A DNA stretch of 38,458 nucleotides from CAYNRG01 sp047974855 (GTDB taxonomy: Bacteria > Bacillota_I > Bacilli_A > Erysipelotrichales > Erysipelotrichaceae). Positions within the stretch are counted from its first letter, which is position 1; each line of letters opens with the position of its first letter. The notes beneath the pieces are model-generated. The model had not been told where the DNA came from. It worked only from the letters and a program-made list of their open reading frames with translations, and made no database searches. Position numbers and translations under genes: made by a program. This document shows positions 1-7,499 of this stretch, one piece after another. The stretch covers positions 1-38,458 of the forward strand of contig JBKECT010000052.1 of NCBI GenBank assembly GCA_047974855.1, in the 5' to 3' direction.

Positions 1-93
1 GTTTCATTTATGGAAAACCAAGCAGGATGGCATGGAGTAGCACCTAGTGAAGAACAATGTGAAGCAGCATTAAAAGAATTGGAGGCAAACTAA
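1..93 (+). CDS. Transketolase N-terminal subunit, 3' end only (partial)
   Basis: The window opens inside this gene; 30 codons remain before TAA at 91-93. The tail reads FMENQAGWHGVAPSEEQC, which matches the end of the thiamine-diphosphate-binding half of split transketolases (the NQAGWHG.AP motif is typical). The protein pairs with the next gene's product to form an active transketolase for the non-oxidative pentose phosphate pathway in the cytoplasm. Its stop overlaps the next start by one base (TAATG), so the two are translationally coupled. The identification rests on the short tail plus the partner gene. Confidence 0.88.
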   Translation, partial: VSFMENQAGWHGVAPSEEQCEAALKELEAN

Positions 94-1019
94 TGGGACA
101 AGCAACAAGAGAAGCGTTTGGTAAAGTATTAGCAGAATTAATTCAGGAAAATGATAAAATTGTTGTGTTGGATGCCGATTTAACAAAATCAACAAAGACA
201 GCAGATGCTCAAAAAGTTTGTCCTGATCGTCACTTTAATTTAGGAATTGCGGAAGGCAATATGATGTCTGTTGCAGCAGGAATGGCGGCCAGTGGATATA
301 CTGTGTTCGCCTCTAGCTTTGCGATGTTTGCATCAGGAAGAGCGTGGGAACAAGTTCGTAATTCCATTGCTTATCCTCATTTAAATGTTAAGGTATGTGG
401 AACTCATGCAGGAATTAGTGTAGGGGAAGATGGAGCAAGTCACCAAGCAATTGAAGATATTGCCTTAATGCGTGCTATTCCAATGATGAAAGTATACCAG
501 CCATGTGATGCAGTACAAACAGAGGCGATTATTCGGCATATAGCACAAGAAAAAGGGCCATGTTATGTTCGGTTAGGACGTGGTAAAGTAGATGATGTTT
601 ATACCGATGCATCACAGTTCAAAGTTGGGAAAATCACAACACTTCACCAAGGAAGCAAAGTTGCCATTTTTGCAACAGGATTGCTAGTGCAAGAAGCTCT
701 ACAAGCAAAAGAGAAACTGCAAGCACTAGGAGTTAACCCTACCATTGTGGATGTTAGCTGTTTAAAACCATTAGATACTGAAGGAGTTCTGGAGGTGTTT
801 AAAACGCACGACAACATTATTTCAGTGGAAGAACACAATATCATTGGTGGACTGGGAGCGGCATTAGCTGAAGTAGCAACCAGTGAATACCCAATTAAGA
901 TCCATCGTATTGGAATGCAAGATGTATTTGGAGAAAGTGGACCAGCTGATAAATTATTAGAGAAATATGGACTAACAAGTGAGTCTATAGTCCAAAAAGT
1001 AGTTGAAATTTGTAAGTAA
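93..1019 (+). CDS. Transketolase C-terminal subunit
   Basis: This is the second half of a two-polypeptide transketolase, moving two-carbon ketol units between sugar phosphates. At 308 aa it has the usual length for the split C-terminal subunit. The pyrimidine-binding domain comes first and carries FNLGIAEGNMMSVAAGMA at about residues 49-66, with the Glu that activates the thiamine ring. GISVGEDGASHQAIEDIAL follows near 109-127. The C-terminal transketolase domain begins near residue 185 (KVAIFATG) and contains ISVEEHNIIGGLG. The ATG overlaps the upstream stop by one base, and a hairpin with a T-run follows the stop. The family is clear; the same fold occurs in DXP synthase, but the split arrangement argues against that. 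Confidence 0.95.
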   Translation: MGQATREAFGKVLAELIQENDKIVVLDADLTKSTKTADAQKVCPDRHFNLGIAEGNMMSVAAGMAASGYTVFASSFAMFASGRAWEQVRNSIAYPHLNVKVCGTHAGISVGEDGASHQAIEDIALMRAIPMMKVYQPCDAVQTEAIIRHIAQEKGPCYVRLGRGKVDDVYTDASQFKVGKITTLHQGSKVAIFATGLLVQEALQAKEKLQALGVNPTIVDVSCLKPLDTEGVLEVFKTHDNIISVEEHNIIGGLGAALAEVATSEYPIKIHRIGMQDVFGESGPADKLLEKYGLTSESIVQKVVEICK

Positions 1020-1026
1020 ATAGAAG

Positions 1027-1057
1027 AAACAGGTGCTAGAATGTGCTTGTTTTTTTT
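1027..1057 (+). terminator. Rho-independent terminator after transketolase
   Basis: Arms 1027-1036 and 1043-1052 pair over 10 bp, including three G-U pairs, around a 6-nt loop. The 3' arm runs into a stretch of eight T (1050-1057). It lies 8 nt past the transketolase stop and before the next promoter. Confidence 0.75.
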
Positions 1058-1078
1058 ATGTTGTGAAAGGAGGTGTAT

Positions 1079-1121
1079 TTGACATAAGTAACAACGCAAT
1101 GATATTATTAAGTTGTTACTT
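1079..1121 (+). promoter_or_regulatory. Promoter of the OpuC-type operon with a 10-bp inverted repeat around the -10
   Basis: A consensus -35 TTGACA (1079-1084) is followed after 18 bp by TATTAT (1103-1108). A perfect 10-bp inverted repeat flanks the -10: AAGTAACAAC at 1086-1095 and GTTGTTACTT at 1112-1121. The left arm sits in the spacer and the right arm near the expected transcription start, so this looks like a protein operator rather than an RNA hairpin of this transcript. The ribosome binding site AAAGGAGA (1123-1130) follows directly. The regulator is unknown. Confidence 0.65.
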
Positions 1122-1134
1122 GAAAGGAGATTGC

Positions 1135-2274
1135 ATGATTAAATTTGAAAATATTACTAAAAAATTTAAGAATACGACCGTCATTTCGAACATGAATTTG
1201 GAAATTAAAGAAGGAGAATTAGTCGCTTTTATTGGTAAGAGTGGCTGTGGGAAAACGACAACTTTAAAGATGATCAATCGTCTTGTAAAACCGACTTCTG
1301 GGAAGTTGTTGATTCATGGGGAAGACGTTTTAAAAGCGGATATTATTAAACTGCGTCGAAAAATGGGATATGTTATACAGCAAACTGGGCTGTTTCCACA
1401 TATGACTATTCGTGAAAATATTGAGTTGATTCCTAAATTAGAAAAAATTGAGAAAGAGAAAATAGCACAGAAGACGATGGAGTTGTTGGAAATGGTTGGG
1501 ATGGATGAAAGCTATCTTAATCGTTATCCAAGTGAGTTATCGGGAGGACAGCAACAAAGAATAGGGGTAGCTAGAGCATTTGCTTTAGATCCAGAAGTTA
1601 TTTTGATGGATGAACCATTTTCAGCATTGGATCCACTAACTCGTGAGGCACTGCAAGATGAGTTAATTGATTTACAATCAAAAGTAAAAAAGACCATTGT
1701 TTTTGTAACACATGATATGGATGAAGCTGTGCGAATTGCAGATAGAATTTGCATCATGAATGAAGGGAAAATTGTTCAATATGATACACCTGAGACGATT
1801 TTGAAAAATCCAGTTAGTGACTTTGTATCTGAATTCGTTGGAAAGAAAAGAATATGGAACTCGCCAGAATACATTCGAGCACAAGACATTATGATTGAGA
1901 ATCCAATTGGATGTCATGAAACGATTTCTTTATTTAGAGCAATGGAAAAAATGAGAGCAAATAAAGTCGATAGCTTAATGGTTACAGAGGCAAGAACGAA
2001 TAGACTATTAGGGATTTTAACGATTGATTATGGCCGTCGCTTTGAGGATAAATCAATTCCGGTTAAGGAAGTGATGAAGACAAATTATTCTTCAGTTGAG
2101 CCAGAGGATCACATCATTGATATTTTGAAGCTGGTCGATAAGATTGATTTGTCGTGTATACCTGTAGTGGATAGTAATAGGAAACTGGTAGGATTACTGA
2201 CGAAGAGAAGTTTGATCTCTACACTGTCCCAACAGTATATTGAAGATGGGGGGAATGTAAATGAACTTCATTGA
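1135..2274 (+). CDS. opuCA: Glycine betaine/choline-type (OpuC family) ABC transporter ATP-binding protein with CBS domains
   Basis: This is the ATPase of an osmoprotectant-type importer at the inner face of the membrane. ATG 1135 was chosen because it has AAAGGAGA 5 nt upstream and begins MIKFENITKKF as in the family; an in-frame upstream extension would cross the promoter. It is 379 aa long. Walker A GKSGCGKT is at residues 34-41, the LSGGQQQR signature near 135 and Walker B ILMDEP near 155. Two CBS domains fill about residues 250-370. In OpuCA proteins of other Firmicutes the CBS pair binds c-di-AMP and shuts down transport; whether this one does is inference. It overlaps the permease gene by 14 nt. 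Homologous ATPases also serve ergothioneine transporters (EgtV), so the substrate is open. Confidence 0.9.
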   Translation: MIKFENITKKFKNTTVISNMNLEIKEGELVAFIGKSGCGKTTTLKMINRLVKPTSGKLLIHGEDVLKADIIKLRRKMGYVIQQTGLFPHMTIRENIELIPKLEKIEKEKIAQKTMELLEMVGMDESYLNRYPSELSGGQQQRIGVARAFALDPEVILMDEPFSALDPLTREALQDELIDLQSKVKKTIVFVTHDMDEAVRIADRICIMNEGKIVQYDTPETILKNPVSDFVSEFVGKKRIWNSPEYIRAQDIMIENPIGCHETISLFRAMEKMRANKVDSLMVTEARTNRLLGILTIDYGRRFEDKSIPVKEVMKTNYSSVEPEDHIIDILKLVDKIDLSCIPVVDSNRKLVGLLTKRSLISTLSQQYIEDGGNVNELH

Positions 2275-3826
2275 GTATATGATAGCCAATCAAGAACAAA
2301 TCGTCAGTTTGTTGCTTGAACATATTCAACTTACTTTCATTGCGGTCTTTTTAGCTATCATTATTGGAGTGCCCATTGGTATTTTAATTTGTTACGTAGC
2401 GAGAATAAAAAAACCGGTATTAGGATTAGCAAATTTAATTCAAGCTATTCCTAGTATGGCTTTGTTAGGGTTTGCAATCCCGCTATTGGGAATTGGAGAT
2501 TTACCAGCGATTGTGGTTGTGACACTGTACTCTCTACTTCCAATTATTAAAAATACAGTGACTGGGATATCTAACATTAATAAACAAACATTAGAAGCAG
2601 CAAGAGGAATTGGATTAACAAAATTTCAGATTTTATATAAAGTAGAAATTCCTTTAGCACTACCTGTCATTATGGCTGGTGTAAGAATTTCATCAGTGAC
2701 AGCGGTTGGATTAATGACCATGGCAGCCTTTATTGGTGGAGGTGGATTAGGGTATCTTGTTTTCTCAGGGATTAGAACTGTCAACAACAATCAGATTTTA
2801 GCAGGAGCTATTCCAGCTTGTATCTTAGCCTTAGTTATTGATTTCTTAGGAGGCATTGTTGAAAATATGTTGACGCCAAAAGCACTACTTCCTAAGATGA
2901 CCACAAAGAAACAAAAACAGAAAAAAAGGGTACAGAGGCTAATTTTAGCAGTTGCAGCTGCAGTATTAATGTTTACTTTTGTGAAAGATATGAATAATAG
3001 CCAAGTGAGTGAACGCCAAATTTCAATAGGTAGTAAAGATTTTACAGAGCAGTTACTACTTTCTGAAATGATTGCACAACTGATTGAAGAGAATACAGAT
3101 ATTCAAGTTGTACGTCGATTAAATTTAGGCGGAACACAGGTTGCCTTTGCGGCACTTCGTAAAGGAGAAATTGACTTGTATGTGGATTATAGTGGAACAG
3201 CTTATGGAGATGTTTTAGGACTTGATCCGATCAATGATGCTGAAGTGGTTTATAACACAGTTGTAGAAGAATATGCTAGTCAATTTAATATTCGAGTTTT
3301 GAAACAAATGAACTTTAATAATACCTACACCTTAGCAGTACCACAAGACATAGCACAACAATATCAGTTGGAAAGCATTTCTGATTTGGCACTAGTAGCG
3401 AATCAACTAACATCAGGAACATCACTTGAATTTTTAAACCGTGATGATGGTCTTCCTGGAGTAAAGGCGATGTATGGGTTTACTTTCTTAACTGAAAAAG
3501 GGTTAGATGGATCTAGTCGTTACTTGGCATTAGAAAATGGAGATGTACAAGTTATTGATGCTTTTGCAACAGATGGGTTGTTGAAAAAATTTAATTTAAC
3601 GGTACTAGAAGATGATAAGGAATTCTTTTTACCATATTATGCAATTCCGCTTCTTCGTGAAGAGACAGCAAATACTTATCCTGAAATAATTCCATTATTA
3701 GAGACACTAGGAGAGTTTTTAAATAATGAGGTCATGATTGATTTGAATTATGAAGTGGATGAGCTACAAAGAAATCCTGAGGATGTAGCAAGAGAATTTT
3801 TGCTAGAAAAAGGATTAGTAAAATAA
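2261..3826 (+). CDS. Fused permease and substrate-binding protein of an OpuC/EgtU-type ABC importer
   Basis: The 521-aa protein joins two transporter parts. Residues 1-210 form a permease with about six membrane helices and the EAARGIGLTKFQILYKVEIP coupling loop (EAA motif). Another helix near 225-242 (LILAVAAAVLMFTFV) anchors an extracellular binding domain. That domain starts ISIGSKDFTEQLLLSEMIAQ near residue 255 and carries GEIDLYVDYSGTAYGD, both hallmarks of the OpuAC/YehZ binding family. With the CBS-ATPase it makes a complete two-gene importer. Known fused relatives carry choline, betaine, carnitine or, in the pneumococcal EgtUV system, ergothioneine. The sequence alone does not tell me which ligand applies. 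Start ATG 2261 lies just after GATGGGGGG, inside the upstream gene, so the pair is likely coupled. Confidence 0.9.
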   Translation: MNFIEYMIANQEQIVSLLLEHIQLTFIAVFLAIIIGVPIGILICYVARIKKPVLGLANLIQAIPSMALLGFAIPLLGIGDLPAIVVVTLYSLLPIIKNTVTGISNINKQTLEAARGIGLTKFQILYKVEIPLALPVIMAGVRISSVTAVGLMTMAAFIGGGGLGYLVFSGIRTVNNNQILAGAIPACILALVIDFLGGIVENMLTPKALLPKMTTKKQKQKKRVQRLILAVAAAVLMFTFVKDMNNSQVSERQISIGSKDFTEQLLLSEMIAQLIEENTDIQVVRRLNLGGTQVAFAALRKGEIDLYVDYSGTAYGDVLGLDPINDAEVVYNTVVEEYASQFNIRVLKQMNFNNTYTLAVPQDIAQQYQLESISDLALVANQLTSGTSLEFLNRDDGLPGVKAMYGFTFLTEKGLDGSSRYLALENGDVQVIDAFATDGLLKKFNLTVLEDDKEFFLPYYAIPLLREETANTYPEIIPLLETLGEFLNNEVMIDLNYEVDELQRNPEDVAREFLLEKGLVK

Positions 3827-3827
3827 A

Positions 3828-3861
3828 AAAAGTAGATTTCATATTTATGAAATCTACTTTT
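3828..3861. terminator. Bidirectional terminator between convergent operons
   Basis: A perfect 16-bp inverted repeat (3828-3843 and 3846-3861) has A-runs outside one arm and T-runs outside the other. It therefore works in both directions. It lies between the ABC transporter stop (3826) and the fucO-like stop (3865), serving both. Confidence 0.9.
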
Positions 3862-3864
3862 AAA

Positions 3865-5013
3865 TTACATTAATGAACGATATAAAGCGATGATGTCTTC
3901 ATAAGTTGCAGGCTTTGGATTTCCTGGAGCACAAGCGTCGGCAACCGCTGATTTTGCTAAAAAATCAAGGTCTTCTTCTTTAACAATTTCTTTTAGATTA
4001 GATGGGATACCAACATCACTAGAAAGTTTTTTAACCGCATCAACGGCAGCTTTGCGATAGTCTGCTTGGCTTAGTTGATCAACATTTTTGATGCCCATTG
4101 CTCGTGCGATTTCACGATATTTTTCACCTGTTGCATCGGCATTAAATTCCATGATTGTCGGAAGTAAAATAGCATTAGCAACACCATGGGGTGTATCATA
4201 AACAGCACCTAAAGCATGAGCCATGGAGTGAACAATACCAAGTCCAACATTAGAGAATCCCATACCTGCAATGTATTGCCCAAGAGCCATTGAGTTGCGT
4301 CCTTCAGGTTTGTTGTCGACCGCATCACGAAGTGAGCGAGAAATTAAATCAATAGCTTTTAAGTGGAGCATATCGGTAAATTCCCAAGCACCCTGTGTTG
4401 TATATCCTTCAATAGCATGAGTTAGAGCATCCATTCCGGTTGCAGCAGTTAGACCTTTTGGCATGGTAGACATCATTTCTGGGTCCACAAAGGCAACAAC
4501 GGGGATATCATGGGTATCTACACAAACAAACTTTCTTTTCTTCTCTTCATCGGTAATAACATAATTCACAGTAACCTCTGCAGCTGTTCCCGCAGTTGTT
4601 GGAATTGCAAAAATAGGAGTAGATGGATTCTTAGTAGGTGCTACACCCTCTAAGCTTCGTACATCATTAAACTCAGGATTAGTTACAATAATACCAATAC
4701 CCTTAGCACAATCCATGGCAGAACCACCACCAATCGCAATAATGCAATCAGCAGTTGATGAATTAAAAGCATTTACTCCATCTTGAACATTCTTAATTGT
4801 TGGATTTGCTTTAACATCAGAGAAAATAGTGTAAGCACAATTCTCTTTGTCTAATAAAGAAACTACTTTTTCAACAACACCAAACTTGATTAAATCTGGG
4901 TCGGTACAAATAAAAGCTTTTGAAAAATTTCGACGTTTAAATTCACCAGTAACCTCATGGATTGCGTCTTTTCCATGATAGGATGTTTCATTTAATACAA
5001 TTCTATTTGGCAT
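3865..5013 (-). CDS. fucO: Iron-containing alcohol dehydrogenase, lactaldehyde reductase type
   Basis: This cytoplasmic NAD(H)-dependent Fe2+ enzyme belongs to the group III alcohol dehydrogenases. Start 5013 (MPNRIVLNETSYHGKDA) follows GAGGAGGGC; it gives 382 aa, the length of E. coli FucO. Stretches match FucO closely from memory: DVRSLEGVAPTKNPSTPI, AIPTTAGTAAEVTVNYVITD and KFVCVDTHDIP. The nucleotide motif is GGGSAMDCAKG (about 95-105). Iron ligands are visible as the Asp and His of MDALTHAIEG and the two His of VHSMAHALGAVYDTPHG. In enteric bacteria FucO reduces lactaldehyde to 1,2-propanediol during fucose or rhamnose use. No other fucose or rhamnose gene is in this window, so the physiological substrate (lactaldehyde, glycolaldehyde or another short aldehyde) is open. 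It lies downstream of a TetR-type gene on the same strand, but a terminator-like hairpin separates them. Confidence 0.9.
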   Translation of the reverse strand: MPNRIVLNETSYHGKDAIHEVTGEFKRRNFSKAFICTDPDLIKFGVVEKVVSLLDKENCAYTIFSDVKANPTIKNVQDGVNAFNSSTADCIIAIGGGSAMDCAKGIGIIVTNPEFNDVRSLEGVAPTKNPSTPIFAIPTTAGTAAEVTVNYVITDEEKKRKFVCVDTHDIPVVAFVDPEMMSTMPKGLTAATGMDALTHAIEGYTTQGAWEFTDMLHLKAIDLISRSLRDAVDNKPEGRNSMALGQYIAGMGFSNVGLGIVHSMAHALGAVYDTPHGVANAILLPTIMEFNADATGEKYREIARAMGIKNVDQLSQADYRKAAVDAVKKLSSDVGIPSNLKEIVKEEDLDFLAKSAVADACAPGNPKPATYEDIIALYRSLM

Positions 5014-5053
5014 AACAAGCCCTCCTCTATGCCAATATTTTAACAAACTCAAA

Positions 5054-5084
5054 CAAAAAAAGAAAGTCTCTGAGAAACTTTCTT
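5054..5084 (-). terminator. Terminator-like hairpin at the end of the TetR-type gene
   Basis: On the minus strand, arms covering 5077-5084 and 5060-5067 pair over 8 bp, with more pairing inside, and are followed by a run of seven T (complement of 5054-5060). The hairpin includes the last bases of the regulator's coding sequence. It lies between the regulator and fucO, which share a strand, so it would limit read-through into fucO. Confidence 0.65.
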
Positions 5085-5643
5085 AGACAAGATGTAGTTC
5101 TTTAAAGGCAAGATATATTTTATTTGGTAGTGCATTAACAAATAAAACAGACCATTTCTTTATATTATTTGGCGTGTGGTGTAGTGCATTTAGAATGATG
5201 GCATTAACAGACCCTTTGCAATAGATTTCAAACAAACTAGCAATTTCGGGATCACTCATAGTTTGTGGTTTGTGAATCCTCAAATAGTTAATGAAGAAGC
5301 GAACAATCGCATCAACATAGCCGTCTGTTAATTTTTCGATGTTATTGTCTTTAAATAGGTCGGTAAAGAAAGGGAGCTTGTCATCGATAACAAGTAACAT
5401 TTCTTCTACACAAGATTGAAAATCACGGGTGATGCCTAATTGCTCATAGATTCTTAGAATGAGGTATTCTAAATACCATTCAATTAAAGCGTATTTGTTA
5501 GTAAATAGTCGGTAGAAAGTTTGTCGACTTACCCCGGCTTGGTCGGAAATATCTTGGATTGTAATTTTTTCTAGTGGTGAGTGTTCCATTAATTTCTCTA
5601 AAGAAAGAGCAAGAGAAATTCGAGTTTGATCACTTTTTTTCAT
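5083..5643 (-). CDS. TetR-family regulator, DhaS-like
   Basis: A 186-aa DNA-binding protein. The N-terminal helix-turn-helix spans about residues 22-47 (KITIQDISDQAGVSRQTFYR), a strong TetR match. The C-terminal part resembles the TetR_C_8 domain found in DhaS-type regulators of Firmicutes. DhaS itself activates dihydroxyacetone kinase genes; no dha gene is here, so I do not carry that function over. Start 5643 is the only good ATG and has AGGGGAT about 10 nt upstream. It sits head-to-tail before fucO and divergent from the MATE gene, so either could be its target. Its -10 TATAAT is at 5669-5674. Confidence 0.85.
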   Translation of the reverse strand: MKKSDQTRISLALSLEKLMEHSPLEKITIQDISDQAGVSRQTFYRLFTNKYALIEWYLEYLILRIYEQLGITRDFQSCVEEMLLVIDDKLPFFTDLFKDNNIEKLTDGYVDAIVRFFINYLRIHKPQTMSDPEIASLFEIYCKGSVNAIILNALHHTPNNIKKWSVLFVNALPNKIYLAFKELHLV

Positions 5644-5668
5644 TGAAGTCTATCCCCTAACATAACTA

Positions 5669-5674
5669 ATTATA
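5669..5674 (-). promoter_or_regulatory. Putative -10 box for the TetR-type gene
   Basis: The minus strand reads TATAAT 26 bp before the start codon. No convincing -35 lies 16-18 bp upstream. The surrounding 5675-5760 is very AT-rich and holds imperfect repeats (AACGATAAC, GTTACGATTA) that could be regulator sites, but I see no clean palindrome. Confidence 0.4.
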
Positions 5675-5853
5675 GCAAATTAACGATAACATAAATAATA
5701 CATAAATTAAAGTGGTTACGATTATTTTTTGTTAATAATTATAAATAAAACTGGAAGAAAATAGTAAAGGAGTGAATCAGTGTACGCTGTGCCAAAAAGT
5801 TATCAAAGTTTTAGCTTGTTTTTAAATTTAAACTATTTTTTGTGGTGCTTTTT

Positions 5854-5862
5854 TGATATAAT
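5854..5862 (+). promoter_or_regulatory. Extended -10 promoter for the MATE gene
   Basis: TGATATAAT is a perfect extended -10 (TGnTATAAT), 34 bp before ATG 5897. The -35 position (5834-5839, TATTTT) is poor, as expected for an extended -10 promoter. Its place inside a longer in-frame reading frame supports the ATG at 5897 as the main start. Confidence 0.65.
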
Positions 5863-5896
5863 AAACAAGAAAGAAAAATATTTAGGGGATAAAAAA

Positions 5897-7249
5897 ATGA
5901 CAGAAATAAAACAAAATAAAATGGGTGTAATGCCAGTGGGGAAGTTGTTACTTTCAATGAGCTTACCTGCAATGTTTTCAATGTTGATTCAGGCGTTGTA
6001 CAACATTGTGGATACGATATACATCTCGCAAATATCAGAAGAAGCAGTGTTTACCATGACAATTGTTTTTCCTATGCAGATGATTTTAATTTCATTAGCA
6101 TTAGGTGGTGCGATTGGAACATCAACACTAGTTGCTAGACGGCTTGGTCAAGGACAACATGAAGAAGCAAATAAAACAGCATCGACAGGATTAATTCTAT
6201 CCATTTTTCATAGTGTAATATGTGCTTTAGTTGGAATATTTTTAACTAAGCCATTTTTGGCTTTGTTCACAACGGATGCTCAGATTATAGCAATGGGCTT
6301 TGATTACCTAAGTATTGTTATGGGAGTTGCGATTGGAGTTTATGTAGGAATGTTTTTTGAAAGACTTTCTCAAGCTCAAGGGAATATGATTTTACCAATG
6401 TGCTCACTACTTATTGGAGCAATCACTAATATTATTTTAGATCCTATTTTTATTTTTGGTTGGTGGATTGTTCCAGCAATGGGGATTAAGGGCGCAGCAA
6501 TTGCAACCGTAATAGGGCAAGTACTGGGGATGCTATTTATTTCAGCAGCAATGCTTATTGGAAAACACGAGGTTAAACTTCAGTTCAAAGGGCTCCATTT
6601 GAGATGGTCTCGAATCCGTGACATTTATGCTATTGGGCTTCCGGTTACGGTGATGAATATGGTTGGAGCGTTTGCGAATATGGCGTTGAATGCTGTGGTG
6701 GTTGCCTATTCTCAGTTAGCGGTATCCGCACTGGGACTGTATTTCAAGTTGAGTTCGTTTGTTTTTATGCCAGTCTTTGGACTAAATCAAGGAGCCTTAC
6801 CGATTTTATCATTTAACTATGGATCTCAAGATAAGAAACGTTATAGCCGTGTTGTTCAACTTTTCTTTTGGGTAGCAGTAGTGATTATGGCGATAGGGAC
6901 AGTTTTCTTTTGGCTGCAAACGGACTTACTAATTTCAATGTTTGAAGTATCACCAGCACTTCAAGAAATGACACGCACGGTACTACGAACAATTTCATTG
7001 TGTTTTGTAGTCTTTGGAATTTCCATTGTACTAAGTACGATATTTCAATCATTGGGTAAGGCATTTACAAGCATGATGATGTCGCTGTTACGCCAAATGA
7101 TTTTATTAGTACCACTTGCTTATTTATTGGGTCAAGCATTTGGAGTTAATGGAATTTGGTACACATACCTTATATCTGAAGTAGTTGTAGTCTTGAGTTT
7201 TACCCCATATTGTTATAAAGTGTATAAGCAAGCATTTGCAAAGGAGTAA
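5897..7249 (+). CDS. MATE family multidrug/cation antiporter
   Basis: An integral membrane exporter coupled to Na+ or H+, with about 12 transmembrane helices and 450 aa, the normal MATE length. Typical features are LLLSMSLPAMFSMLIQALYN near the N-terminus (entry into helix 1), DTIYISQIS, GTSTLVARRLGQGQHEEAN (about residues 72-90), and the second-lobe equivalents FGLNQGALPILSFNYGSQD. ATG 5897 is preceded by AGGGGAT at 7 nt and by an extended -10. An alternative GTG at 5780 with AAAGGAG would add 39 mostly hydrophobic residues in frame but would need a promoter farther upstream. The substrate cannot be deduced. A 51-residue gene follows by 3 nt. Confidence 0.93.
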   Translation: MTEIKQNKMGVMPVGKLLLSMSLPAMFSMLIQALYNIVDTIYISQISEEAVFTMTIVFPMQMILISLALGGAIGTSTLVARRLGQGQHEEANKTASTGLILSIFHSVICALVGIFLTKPFLALFTTDAQIIAMGFDYLSIVMGVAIGVYVGMFFERLSQAQGNMILPMCSLLIGAITNIILDPIFIFGWWIVPAMGIKGAAIATVIGQVLGMLFISAAMLIGKHEVKLQFKGLHLRWSRIRDIYAIGLPVTVMNMVGAFANMALNAVVVAYSQLAVSALGLYFKLSSFVFMPVFGLNQGALPILSFNYGSQDKKRYSRVVQLFFWVAVVIMAIGTVFFWLQTDLLISMFEVSPALQEMTRTVLRTISLCFVVFGISIVLSTIFQSLGKAFTSMMMSLLRQMILLVPLAYLLGQAFGVNGIWYTYLISEVVVVLSFTPYCYKVYKQAFAKE

Positions 7250-7252
7250 TGA

Positions 7253-7408
7253 ATGAGTAAAGATCATACAAAAGAACTAGATGAATTGCTAAAACGATTA
7301 GAAGAAGCAGAAAATGAATTTAAAGATAGAGTACAAGAAATTGAAAAAATACAAGAAAGTGTTAAAGCAGAAATTATTGTGGATGAAAGTGAGGGAAGCG
7401 ATGAGTAA
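7253..7408 (+). CDS. Small acidic coiled-coil protein (51 aa), unknown function
   Basis: ATG 7253 lies 6 nt after AAAGGAG, which is embedded in the last codons of the MATE gene, and 3 nt after its stop, so it is probably co-translated. The protein is charged and heptad-like: LDELLKRLEEAENEFKDR, then VQEIEKIQESVKAE, ending in an acidic tail DESEGSDE. There is no membrane segment or cysteine. I do not recognise a family. The ribosome site, operon position and biased composition argue that it is translated; it could be a small accessory factor. Confidence 0.6.
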   Translation: MSKDHTKELDELLKRLEEAENEFKDRVQEIEKIQESVKAEIIVDESEGSDE

Positions 7409-7432
7409 ATCATTGCTTTTTTTATTGTGGTA

Positions 7433-7460
7433 TTGACAAAAGAGAGGAATATAATATAAT
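7433..7460 (+). promoter_or_regulatory. Sigma-A type promoter of the metal ATPase gene
   Basis: TTGACA (7433-7438) and TATAAT (7455-7460) are separated by 16 bp. A second TATAAT overlaps at 7450-7455. This is a strong consensus promoter with an operator-like palindrome immediately downstream, as expected for a repressed metal-inducible gene. Confidence 0.85.
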
Positions 7461-7465
7461 GATAT

Positions 7466-7481
7466 ATGAACATATATTCAT
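7466..7481 (+). promoter_or_regulatory. ArsR/SmtB-type metal-sensor operator
   Basis: ATGAACATATATTCAT directly follows the -10. Its core TGAACA-TA-TATTCA fits the 12-2-12 operators bound by ArsR/SmtB zinc and cadmium sensors (SmtB, CzrA, ZiaR). A repressor here would block transcription until metal binds it. No ArsR-type gene occurs in this window, so the regulator must be encoded elsewhere. The assignment rests on pattern memory. Confidence 0.6.
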
Positions 7482-7499
7482 GTATTAAGGGAGGTACTT

